NCBI GenBank assembly: GCA_002353825.1
Contig: DEKJ01000062.1
Location: 1-11,708, forward strand
Reading direction: 5' to 3'
DNA length: 11,708 nucleotides
Source: Prevotella sp. UBA2725
GTDB taxonomy: Bacteria; Bacteroidota; Bacteroidia; Bacteroidales; Bacteroidaceae
A model generated the notes under the pieces. It was not told where the DNA came from. It saw only the letters and a list, made by a program, of their open reading frames with translations, and ran no database searches. Below, piece after piece: positions 1-6,447 of the stretch. A program made the position numbers and the translations under genes. How positions within the stretch are numbered: the stretch's first letter is position 1; every line of letters begins with the position of its first letter.

Positions 1-8
1 GTTAATTT

Positions 9-560
9 TTAAATGTTACTTAGTACCTGGAGCATGTGCTCATATCCCCCCATGCCTCCAACATCATCTGGGGGACAACTGTTTTTCCCACCCGTGATAT
101 AGTAGTCAGGCTCTATGGGGCGACCATTTCTCTGGGTATATCTATGGACTTCCCTTAACGTTAATGTATGCTGGAAATCATCGCCAAGGTCGTAGGTGTA
201 GGTCATCTTGTCACCTTTCTTCTTCAGCAGGTCACCCAATGTGAAGTCATTGAAGTCGTAGTACTCCCTGTTTAGCCCTTCATCATCATAATATTCTTTT
301 GAAGAGGTGCTCACATAATCTATGTCATCTTTGGTGAATTCATGCTGATGATACCCTAACCATCCCATTGTGCGAACCAACAGATCAGCGAGGTAGCTCA
401 GCCGGATGTTTGAAGGACACTCGATATCACGATAGATCTTTATCGGCGAGTCATCTAACTCTAACCTAAGTACATATCGCTTCTGAGGTTTCTTCTCATC
501 GTATATGGTAGGCAGAACCTTAGCCATATCAACCTTTATTGTTTTGCTTATCGTTCTCAT
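9..560 (-). CDS. Plasmid pRiA4b ORF-3-like family protein
   Basis: A complete 183-residue protein with an ATG at 558-560 and TAA at 9-11. The sequence shows the features I associate with the pRiA4b ORF-3 family: an early beta-rich stretch (YVLRLELDDSPIKIYRDIEC, about residues 29-48), the MGWLGYHQHEF motif (65-75), YTYDLGDDFQHTL (about 121-133) and the closing CPPDDVGGMGGYEHML block. The acidic loop after residue 76 and the Cys-Pro-Pro-Asp-Asp turn are typical. The biochemical role of the family is unknown; members are common on plasmids, integrated elements and beside transposases. It starts 53 bp after the stop of the AlbA-family gene on the same strand, so the two are probably co-transcribed. 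There is no obvious ribosome binding site, as expected in Bacteroidota. Family recognition is by motif memory; function is not inferred. Confidence 0.85.
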   Translation of the reverse strand: MRTISKTIKVDMAKVLPTIYDEKKPQKRYVLRLELDDSPIKIYRDIECPSNIRLSYLADLLVRTMGWLGYHQHEFTKDDIDYVSTSSKEYYDDEGLNREYYDFNDFTLGDLLKKKGDKMTYTYDLGDDFQHTLTLREVHRYTQRNGRPIEPDYYITGGKNSCPPDDVGGMGGYEHMLQVLSNI

Positions 561-613
561 CGCTTCTTATTTTGTTGTAACCTTTAATGCCCAGCCGCCT
601 TTGAGGGACACTA

Positions 614-2290
614 TTATTTCTGTTGAAGTTTGTCTTGCAGCCATTTAATTGCCTTGTCGGTCAGTCGGTACATCTGCTTAGGATGCCGAGGTGAATCGGG
701 GAATTTCCTCTCAATGGCACCGTCTATGAGAGCTGGCGTGACATAGTTTTCGCGGAATCTTTTTCTGCTTGTTAGATCACACACTTGCATCATCTCTGGG
801 ATAGTCATATAATCCGCCCCCATACTTTCAACCAACTTAATAATTTGGATGGTGCTTGGATGGTACTTGGATGGTACTTGGTCGGTACTTGGGTCGGTAC
901 TTGGGTCGTACTTGGGTCGTACTTGGGTCGTACTTGGGTCCTTTTGTTGCTGAACTTGGGTCGTGCTTGGGTCGTGCTTAGGTCCTTTCTCGTCGCTGTT
1001 TTTATTATCAAGAACAGCTTCCTGACCTTTGTAGCCTTCGTGAACAGGCAAGAATACTTCCATAAAGGTGCGGCCGTCATCGGTAATGATGGTGGCTCGC
1101 GGCGAGCCATTCTCCTGCATGGCTGCTTGGATAGTTGGTATGCCCGTAGCTCGGCCTTCGGTGAGGTCGAGCTCCTTTAAGAAGTCACCAAGCCGACGGT
1201 TGCGGTATCTTCGGGAACGGAGCACATCGCCTTTGTCAATGGCTTCTTTCGAGATGGATCTGTCGGGACCTGGAATACTGGTCACTGTGATGCCATCGGG
1301 CTCTACGGTAATCGTAACTGGCTCATACTGAGAATAATCTCTATGATAGTAAGCGTTTGTGATGGTCTCTTCCAGAGCTTGGATAGGATAGTTGAAATAG
1401 CGGAGACTCTCAGCGCGGTCTGGAAGTTTGACCACGAACTCACGCAGGACGTTGCTCTTCAAGTAGGAGAGGGCATCGCCAATCAACTGCGGAACACTTC
1501 CGTGGAGAATCGTCTCGCTGAAATTGTCCGGATCATTCACCCGACCTTTGGGGAAGATGACTATCTCTGTCTGAGTGTAAGGGAAGAATTTCTCTGGATG
1601 GTCGCAAAACATCATGGCAGCTACATTCCTCAGAATGCGGTTCTCTGTTGGTCCCTCATAGAGATCCATCTGCTCCATCGTCTCTTGCAGGGACTGCTGC
1701 AAGAGAGATTTTGCAAGTCTGCTGCCCACTTTGACGAGATAGTCACGAAGGAGAACAACCGATATGTCGTCCAGAGTGATCCTTGGATTGGGTTGCTCAT
1801 CGAAAGGACCATGACTTGCAAGCTGCATCAGTTCGTCATGCACTTCGCCTTTGGCAACGATGCTGCTGGAGCCTTCTCTAATATAAAAGGTGGACTTCTT
1901 CTCCTTAGCAGTGACATTGGCTGGGACTGCATAAGGACGGTTTAGTCCAGCAGGCACCCAGATAACGAAGACTTGTTTGCCGTCGACTTCTTCAATAGAG
2001 GTGCGAGGCAGGTAGTAGGGCGAAATCATGTTGTTGAAACCCACCATCTGCTTCTGGATCTTGTCCAATTGCTCAACGGGAACACCCAAAACTGGCCGCT
2101 TGGCCAAGCCATGCTCATCCTGCTCCACACCTACGAGAATGTATCCGCCACCGAGGTTGTCGATGTCGTTTGCGAAAGCCGAGATGCTGTGATAGATGTC
2201 GTCAGGGTTCCAGCCGCGCTTGAACTCTATGCGATTGTCTTCCACCTTTCGCTTGTTCAGCAGGTCTTCTATATTTACTGGTAGTGCCAT
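614..2290 (-). CDS. AlbA_2 (Schlafen-type) / GHKL ATPase-like putative transcriptional regulator with C-terminal winged helix
   Basis: A 558-residue protein. Residues about 15-150 form an AlbA_2 (Schlafen AlbA_2-like) nucleic-acid-binding domain, with NRIEFKRG at 19-26 and GGGYILVGV at 47-55. Residues about 290-415 match the HATPase_c_4/RecG-like C-terminal module: EETITNAYYHRDYS (307-320), DGITVTSIPGP (332-342) and RNRRLGDFLKELDL (363-376) followed by GRATGIP. Residues about 436-481 are a low-complexity linker repeating an 11-residue unit of the form PKYDPSTTQVR, encoded by an 11-bp DNA repeat. Residues 483-558 look like a winged helix (MTIPEMMQVCDLTSRKRFRE, then a Tyr-Arg-Leu-Thr strand). 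Members are usually called putative DNA-binding or ATP-binding proteins and are presumed regulators. The ATG at 2288-2290 is the natural start because an in-frame TGA lies about 24 bp upstream. A 200-bp spacer separates it from the integrase, and the pRiA4b gene follows. Exact target unknown. Confidence 0.85.
   Translation of the reverse strand: MALPVNIEDLLNKRKVEDNRIEFKRGWNPDDIYHSISAFANDIDNLGGGYILVGVEQDEHGLAKRPVLGVPVEQLDKIQKQMVGFNNMISPYYLPRTSIEEVDGKQVFVIWVPAGLNRPYAVPANVTAKEKKSTFYIREGSSSIVAKGEVHDELMQLASHGPFDEQPNPRITLDDISVVLLRDYLVKVGSRLAKSLLQQSLQETMEQMDLYEGPTENRILRNVAAMMFCDHPEKFFPYTQTEIVIFPKGRVNDPDNFSETILHGSVPQLIGDALSYLKSNVLREFVVKLPDRAESLRYFNYPIQALEETITNAYYHRDYSQYEPVTITVEPDGITVTSIPGPDRSISKEAIDKGDVLRSRRYRNRRLGDFLKELDLTEGRATGIPTIQAAMQENGSPRATIITDDGRTFMEVFLPVHEGYKGQEAVLDNKNSDEKGPKHDPSTTQVQQQKDPSTTQVRPKYDPSTDPSTDQVPSKYHPSTIQIIKLVESMGADYMTIPEMMQVCDLTSRKRFRENYVTPALIDGAIERKFPDSPRHPKQMYRLTDKAIKWLQDKLQQK
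852..985. repeat. In-gene 11-bp tandem repeat array, about 12 units
   Basis: On the plus strand, (A/G)CTTGG cores start at 854, 865, 876, 887, 899, 910, 921, 932, 954, 965 and 976. A degenerate unit fits at 943. The spacing is 11 bp throughout except for one 12-bp step (887 to 899). The clearest unit is TCGTACTTGGG. On the coding (minus) strand, three units (33 bp) encode an 11-residue peptide, PKYDPSTTQVR, because an 11-bp unit steps through all three frames. All three minus-strand frames are open through the array. Confidence 0.9.
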
Positions 2291-2360
2291 ATTTATTGTC
2301 TTTTGAGGACTTCAATAGTAATTTATCTTTTATCAACTGAGAGCGCATTCTTAAGTTTGA

Positions 2361-2425
2361 ACTTGGGGGGTACTTGGGGGGTACTTGGGGCATACTTGGG
2401 GCATACTTGGGGCATACTTTGGGGG
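2361..2425. repeat. Intergenic 11-bp tandem repeat array, six units, upstream of the AlbA-family gene
   Basis: ACTTGGGG-type cores start at 2361, 2372, 2383, 2394, 2405 and 2416, exactly 11 bp apart (the last has one extra T). The inner units are TACTTGGGGGG or TACTTGGGGCA. The core and period are the same as in the array inside the downstream gene. It sits 71-135 bp upstream of that gene's ATG, where a leader or promoter region would be. In one minus-strand frame it would read PKYAPSMPQVPPKYPPS, resembling the linker peptide of the gene, but this frame has no good start and is not the gene's frame. Confidence 0.9.
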
Positions 2426-2490
2426 TACCATTTAAAATGCCAGTTGTATAATGATGTACAAATGTAACACTTTTCTTTCAGAAGGACGGC

Positions 2491-3954
2491 TTATTTCAGC
2501 AATTTCATCAAAAGTGCCTGCATTTCTTCTTTCGACATGTTCTGTATGTCCTCCTTCTTCACGGAGCCCTCTTGACTGCTATCGCCCAGATTGAGTAACT
2601 TGTTGTTGTATTCGAATTGCTTATCGAGCGGGAAGGAGGCAAGGTAGAGTGCGGTAACCGACTTCTGTGTGGAGTGGCCCATGCATTCTGAGATGTACTG
2701 CATCTCAACGCCTGCGTTGCGGAGGTTGGTGGCGAACGAGTGACGCGCCCAAGTACCCGATACGGCTTCCTCCCATCCAAGCACTTCCTTGCAAAGTATC
2801 TGCAAGCGTTTACGCACATTCTGGTTCTCCATACGAGTGCGCTGACGTTTTTCTTCGTCGGTTACGGCTTCTTTCAGAATCTCAGGAAAGACTCGTTTGC
2901 CTTTCTTTGGCTCAGCAGCGATTTCATCCAGAATATTCTTCAGCGGTTCGATGATAGGAATGATCACCTCTGCACCATTCTCGCTTCGTCCAGCAGTCTT
3001 CTGTCGATTGAAGCGGAAGGCACGGCCATTGGTGGCGAAGTAATAATCATCATAGGTGAGCTCACCTTCATCGGCAAGGTTGAAACCGTTGCAGAGATAT
3101 TGTACCAAGAATAGTCCTAATGAGAAGTTTACATTGGCAGTGAAGTCCTTCGGCCATTTGGCTGGGTATCGTTTCTCTTTGAACACCTTATACAATTCGG
3201 TCATCTTATCCACATCCAGGAACTCAGCCTTGCGAGTATTGCCTTTGGGGATAACGACGAGATCATTATCCCTACGGTTGGAGAATGGGTATTCAGCATT
3301 AGCAAGCAAACCACGCCGGACACATTCGTTCCATATAACTCGGCATGAGCGAAGGTAGATGCCACGTGTGGTGTCACCAATCTTACCGACGATTTGTCCA
3401 TCCGGGGTCTTGACGCCGTTCTTCATGCCTTCATTCCATTCCTCCAGCAAAGCCTTGTCAATCTGGAAACCGACTACTTTGTTTTCGCCGAGAATCTTCT
3501 TGAACGACTTCAACGCGCACTCATAGCTCTCGCCGGTTGTGAAGCGGTCATGGGCTTTGAGATCATCAATGGTCTGCTGCCAGACAGAGATGAAAGACTC
3601 ATCCGGCTCATCGGTGACACCTGTGATAGCAGACTTGATCATCTCCAGAGACAATGGGCGACCATTGCCAATTCCTCGGAGCAAGTTGCTATATTGCTCC
3701 AGTGTCGATAGCCATTTCTTCTTCTCAGTGTATTTCTCTGACTTGCTTTGACGAATGTTACAAATCTCCGAGAACTCCACCTCGCTGAAGTTGCCACCCA
3801 GATGGTGGTAGTAGCGCTGGCGATTGATGTTGAAGCGCAAGGACAACGGGAACTTCACCCTGTCTTTCTTGTTTGTGCGCTTATCCAACGTAATTGCCAT
3901 CGTGCAGTTACGCTCAATCTGATTGCCGAATGATGTAGTCAGTTTTACAGCCAT
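2491..3954 (-). CDS. Tyrosine-type site-specific recombinase (integrase)
   Basis: A 487-residue protein of the phage integrase family, presumed to integrate and excise the element it belongs to. An N-terminal arm-binding-like segment (about 30-60, RVKFPLSLRFNINRQRYYHH) is followed by a helical core-binding domain (about 120-225) and the catalytic domain (about 245-455). Visible catalytic residues are the beta-hairpin Lys319 (RQKTAG), Arg404 in TWARHSFATNLR, His427 in MGHST and the nucleophile Tyr437 in VTALYLASF. The position where the first catalytic Arg is expected reads CNGFNLAD, with Asn289 instead of Arg; I am not sure of this alignment. The start is the ATG at 3952-3954; a second in-frame Met at residue 19 (MAITLDKR) is a plausible alternative. 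The gene lies about 240 bp from a tRNA-derived att site, the standard arrangement for an integrative element. Confidence 0.92.
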   Translation of the reverse strand: MAVKLTTSFGNQIERNCTMAITLDKRTNKKDRVKFPLSLRFNINRQRYYHHLGGNFSEVEFSEICNIRQSKSEKYTEKKKWLSTLEQYSNLLRGIGNGRPLSLEMIKSAITGVTDEPDESFISVWQQTIDDLKAHDRFTTGESYECALKSFKKILGENKVVGFQIDKALLEEWNEGMKNGVKTPDGQIVGKIGDTTRGIYLRSCRVIWNECVRRGLLANAEYPFSNRRDNDLVVIPKGNTRKAEFLDVDKMTELYKVFKEKRYPAKWPKDFTANVNFSLGLFLVQYLCNGFNLADEGELTYDDYYFATNGRAFRFNRQKTAGRSENGAEVIIPIIEPLKNILDEIAAEPKKGKRVFPEILKEAVTDEEKRQRTRMENQNVRKRLQILCKEVLGWEEAVSGTWARHSFATNLRNAGVEMQYISECMGHSTQKSVTALYLASFPLDKQFEYNNKLLNLGDSSQEGSVKKEDIQNMSKEEMQALLMKLLK

Positions 3955-3984
3955 ATTCTATTATCGTTAATTTTCAATTTTGCT

Positions 3985-4083
3985 TGCGAACACATGCGAA
4001 CACGCCAAGCCGTTAATATCAAACCTCATTTATTGCTATCCGAAAGCCATGAAGCGGAATCTCGCAAACACGTCGCGAACACA
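3985..4083. repeat. Left arm-type direct repeats (GCGAACAC pairs)
   Basis: Two closely spaced pairs of direct repeats lie between the integrase start and the att core. TGCGAACACA is at 3985-3994, immediately followed by TGCGAACACG at 3995-4004. The second pair is GCAAACAC at 4064-4071 and GCGAACAC at 4075-4082. The 10-11 bp spacing within pairs, the shared orientation and the position next to an integrase suggest arm-type binding sites for its N-terminal domain. That role is inferred from layout only. Confidence 0.6.
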
Positions 4084-4190
4084 CGAGGCTTCGGTTATAG
4101 GATATTTTGGAGTGTCTTTAAGTTTCACAAAGATACTAACTATTTGGAAACTAAACAAATAAAAATCAGCTAAATATCGTTAAATATTTT

Positions 4191-4242
4191 CATGTCGGAT
4201 TCATAATCCGGAGGTCGTGGGATCGTGACCCACCCCCGCTAC
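4191..4242 (+). other. Attachment-site core: 3' half of a tRNA-Met(CAT) gene
   Basis: The sequence folds as the 3' half of a tRNA. The anticodon stem is 4195-4199 with 4207-4211, closing a 7-nt loop TTCATAA with anticodon CAT at 4202-4204. A 5-nt variable loop follows (4212-4216), then a T stem of GTGGG (4217-4221) with CCCAC (4229-4233), the 3' acceptor strand CCCCGCT (4234-4240) and discriminator A4241. No matching 5' acceptor strand (AGCGGGG) or D arm precedes it: the upstream sequence is A/T-rich. It is therefore a duplicated 3' tRNA fragment, as left at one end of an element integrated in a tRNA gene. The orientation places the element to the left and the intact tRNA outside the window on that side. 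The T loop ATCGTGA departs from the usual TTCRANY. Confidence 0.75.
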
Positions 4243-4252
4243 ATTGAAAATC

Positions 4253-4289
4253 AAGGAGTTACGTTCAAAACGCAGCTCCTTAATTTTTT
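4253..4289 (+). terminator. Rho-independent terminator downstream of the tRNA fragment
   Basis: AAGGAG (4253-4258) pairs with CTCCTT (4276-4281). The stem extends inward through GTTACG/CGCAGC with one A-C mismatch and one wobble, around a TTCAAAA loop. TTTTTT follows at 4284-4289. It is most simply the original terminator of the tRNA gene, left on the chromosomal side of the junction. Confidence 0.75.
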
Positions 4290-4292
4290 ATA

Positions 4293-4444
4293 TGGGAAAA
4301 CAATGGGAAAACACCGCCCGTTTGAAAACACCATAATACGCAGTGAAGTATCACCACTTTTCCTCCTTCCTCCACGCTATCATAGAAAATCACAGTGCGT
4401 CAACATAGGCGCTTTTTGGGCAGTGGGAAAACAATGGGAAAACA
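4293..4444. repeat. Right arm-type direct repeats (TGGGAAAACA pairs)
   Basis: TGGGAAAACA occurs at 4293-4302, 4304-4313, 4424-4433 and 4435-4444, as two pairs with 11-bp spacing 131 bp apart. A degenerate copy, TTTGAAAACA, is at 4321-4330. The unit matches the left-side TGCGAACACA at 8 of 10 positions and has the same orientation and pair spacing. This suggests a second set of recombinase arm sites on the other side of the tRNA core. No gene lies in 4290-4511. Confidence 0.6.
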
Positions 4445-4452
4445 AATAACTA

Positions 4453-4489
4453 ACAAGGAAGGGTATCCTAGAAGAATATCCTCCCTTGT
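4453..4489 (-). terminator. Probable terminator of the 4512-5672 gene
   Basis: ACAAGGAAGGGTAT (4453-4466) pairs with ATATCCTCCCTTGT (4476-4489), giving 14 positions with one mismatch and one G-T wobble around a 9-nt loop. Read on the minus strand it begins 22 bp after the gene's stop and is followed by a U-rich but interrupted tract (TAGTTATTTGTTTT). Confidence 0.55.
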
Positions 4490-4511
4490 CGATCAAGACC
4501 GGGCGACCTTT

Positions 4512-5672
4512 TCAGAACAAGTTCAAGAACTTGCGCATGGCAGACGAGCCAGCTATGCCGCCGCCTATTCCGCCAATGATGCCGCCTATCACGGTTCCGA
4601 CACCCGGGCACAGTGCAGTGCCGATGGCAGCTCCGGCAGTCCAACCACCTGTGCCAGCAGCAATACCAGCACCATTGGTTGCGACGTCCTTTCCGAACTC
4701 GGCTGCGCTCTTCTTGCCGCGGATCACCTTTATAGCTCCGGGTATTGATGTCACGGCCAGAGTTACTGTACCCGTCACAGCATTGCTGCTGAGTCCACGT
4801 ACGAGGACGTTCTTGGCGGCGCCACCTGCTATCTGCTGGCCAGCGAAGCCACTGGCAAGTTTCTCAACGCACTTGGCACCCAACTCGGTCTTGCAGACAG
4901 CCTTCACAGCGTTGTTGGCCCCACGCTCTATTGCTGCAAGAGCGTTTCGACCTGCCGTTGTACGCAGTATCTGGGAACTGGTGACTCCAGAGACCAAAGC
5001 CTCTCCACCTACCTTTGCTGCATTCTTGCCTGCCTGCTTCATGGCTTCTTTCGGCGAAGCGCCATGAGCTACGGCGTAGGCAGCACCAATGATGAGGGAC
5101 AATCCCGCAGCAGAAGCACAGCCCACGGCCTGCGTTTTCACGTCGAAGACTATTGAGTCGATGTTGCCCGCCTTGGCGACACGCAGAGCCTGGTCGTAGG
5201 TGCATGAGCCTTTCTTCACGATGTTAGTCGCTTCGGCAGGATCGCTTACACCAGGAACCTCTCCTGCTGCTATTCGCTCTCGCATCAGACGTACGCACTC
5301 CTCGTATTGGTCCTTCGGCACCTCAAGCTTCTGTCCGGAGTAGCGATAGCCGTTCCCGTCGAATGCTGCGGCGACCGTTCTCTGCGGAGTCTGACAGTAC
5401 TTGGTCTGTATGGGCTGACCATTGACGATGCGGTCTGGTCCGTTGAGACTGTTGTCGCGGCCGACCTGGTCGACTGTGCGTCCATGCCAGCGGTCGTTCT
5501 GAGCGTTGACATCCTCCGCAGCGAATCCGTGTCCGCCTATCGGGTTGTGGTACTTACGGAACTGAGTCCCGTTCAGAGCTTTGCTGTTTTGCGCGGCAGT
5601 ATAGCCACGCATCCCATTGTTTCCACACTTAGCGTTTCCGCCGTTTACACTCTCAATGTTCTTCTTTTCCAT
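4512..5672 (-). CDS. Uncharacterised protein with glycine-zipper-like hydrophobic C-terminus
   Basis: A 386-residue protein that I cannot name; I have only a vague impression of similar unnamed proteins in other bacteria. Residues 1-70 are polar and rich in Asn, Gly and His (GGHGFAAEDVNAQNDRWHGR). Residues 85-180 look like a folded domain with the motifs IQTKYCQT (88-95), LEVPKDQYEECVRLMRERI (116-134) and FTYD/CTYDQALRVAKAGNIDS-like repeats of helix. Hydrophobic helices follow at about 183-201 and 290-311. Residues about 335-378 are a Gly/Ala-rich segment (GGWTAGAAIGTALCPGVGTV, then repeated GGIIGGIGGG) typical of glycine-zipper membrane segments. There is no signal peptide. The pattern suggests a membrane-active or membrane-inserting protein with an N-terminal enzymatic or sensing domain; Cys93 is a candidate functional residue. 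It is a monocistronic gene with its own terminator, next to an att site, so it may be accessory cargo. The ATG at 5670-5672 is used. Confidence 0.7.
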   Translation of the reverse strand: MEKKNIESVNGGNAKCGNNGMRGYTAAQNSKALNGTQFRKYHNPIGGHGFAAEDVNAQNDRWHGRTVDQVGRDNSLNGPDRIVNGQPIQTKYCQTPQRTVAAAFDGNGYRYSGQKLEVPKDQYEECVRLMRERIAAGEVPGVSDPAEATNIVKKGSCTYDQALRVAKAGNIDSIVFDVKTQAVGCASAAGLSLIIGAAYAVAHGASPKEAMKQAGKNAAKVGGEALVSGVTSSQILRTTAGRNALAAIERGANNAVKAVCKTELGAKCVEKLASGFAGQQIAGGAAKNVLVRGLSSNAVTGTVTLAVTSIPGAIKVIRGKKSAAEFGKDVATNGAGIAAGTGGWTAGAAIGTALCPGVGTVIGGIIGGIGGGIAGSSAMRKFLNLF

Positions 5673-6002
5673 TTTGTTTCGGAATTAGAACCTGGGCTTC
5701 AGTTGCTCCGCAGTGTCATTGCCCAAGTGGCACACAGAGGTGACTCCTGGTGGAGTCGATACATTAATATATAATATAAAGAGAGTATAAGTTCATTTAC
5801 TCATAGAGGGAGAAGTCCATACGGTGCCTGTTCGAATAACGTTAACTAAAAGAGGAACTTGGTTATTAAGGGGGAGTCGTAGAAAATTCCAGTTCGGAGG
5901 TACTTTTTGTATTGAGATTGATAAAAAAAGCGGTAAGATAATAAGTCTTAGTCATGGCAAATAAAAAAGAAATCTGTCTTGCAATATTATTAGTAACACA
6001 CT
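5673..6002. other. Divergent intergenic region without a convincing gene
   Basis: About 330 bp between two divergently transcribed genes, so promoters for both must lie here. I see no clear Bacteroidota TTTG / TAnnTTTG pair. It contains a perfect 6-bp-stem inverted repeat, GACTCCTGGTGGAGTC (5742-5757), in the leader of the minus-strand gene. An A/T-rich block lies at 5762-5780. A possible 21-codon micro-ORF (5954-6019, plus strand) has a stop inside the start of the next gene; I do not call it a gene. Confidence 0.6.
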
Positions 6003-6362
6003 ATGATATACATGAATAACATTCAACTTAAAAAGATACTATTCTATGGTGCTTCAGGCATCATCTGTCTTCTCTTGTTTATCTTTAGTTTTAAGGATTC
6101 AAACGATTATGAGACTTATAAACAAGCATGTTACTCAAGTGCGTTCAATGCCAAAGTAACAAGAATAAAAAAGAATCGTGATTATTATATTACTGGAGAA
6201 GATGCAAGGGGGGAAAACACTGAATTTGAAGTGTACGATGTCTGGAACCTAAAAGGACTTCAGGTTGGTGATAGCATTGTCAAGCACAAAGGGGAATGGA
6301 AAATAAAAATAGTAAAAAAGGATACAACACTTTATGTGGAACCTGAATTTCCTGTCCAATGA
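6003..6362 (+). CDS. Small membrane-anchored hypothetical protein
   Basis: A 119-residue protein of unknown function. A short basic N-terminus (QLKK) precedes one strongly hydrophobic segment (about residues 12-30, ILFYGASGIICLLLFIFSF), which is either an uncleaved anchor or a signal sequence. By the positive-inside rule the remaining 90 residues face the periplasm. That part is polar and beta-rich in appearance (ITGEDARGENTEFEVYDVW, then VGDSIVKHKGEWKIKIVKKD), suggesting a small OB- or SH3-like fold, but I cannot assign a family. A second ATG at 6012 (MNNIQ) is an equally plausible start. The region is noticeably A-rich compared with the genes on either side. It is followed by about 90 bp of A/T-rich sequence and then the inverted-repeat element. 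Confidence 0.7.
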   Translation: MIYMNNIQLKKILFYGASGIICLLLFIFSFKDSNDYETYKQACYSSAFNAKVTRIKKNRDYYITGEDARGENTEFEVYDVWNLKGLQVGDSIVKHKGEWKIKIVKKDTTLYVEPEFPVQ

Positions 6363-6447
6363 TAGTAGAAAAGTAAAGTCAACGAGGACGTTAATTAACC
6401 GTACAGCTTGATAATTTTTCGCAGTTAATTTTTCATTCATCTATACC

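Noticed and set aside
852..985. CRISPR array
   Set aside because: The units are only 11 bp with no spacers and lie inside a coding region; no cas genes are present.
1343..1945. A 200-residue plus-strand reading frame
   Set aside because: It is antisense to the AlbA-family gene, whose domains are clear on the minus strand; the plus-strand translation has no recognisable motif.
4191..4242. A complete functional tRNA gene
   Set aside because: No 5' acceptor strand or D arm is present upstream; only the 3' half can be folded.
5954..6019. A 21-codon micro-ORF upstream of the small membrane protein
   Set aside because: It is short, lacks any recognisable feature, and no conservation can be judged from this window.
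6390..6399. Palindrome GTTAATTAAC as an operator
   Set aside because: A single 10-bp A/T-rich palindrome downstream of a gene is expected by chance, and no regulator is nearby.
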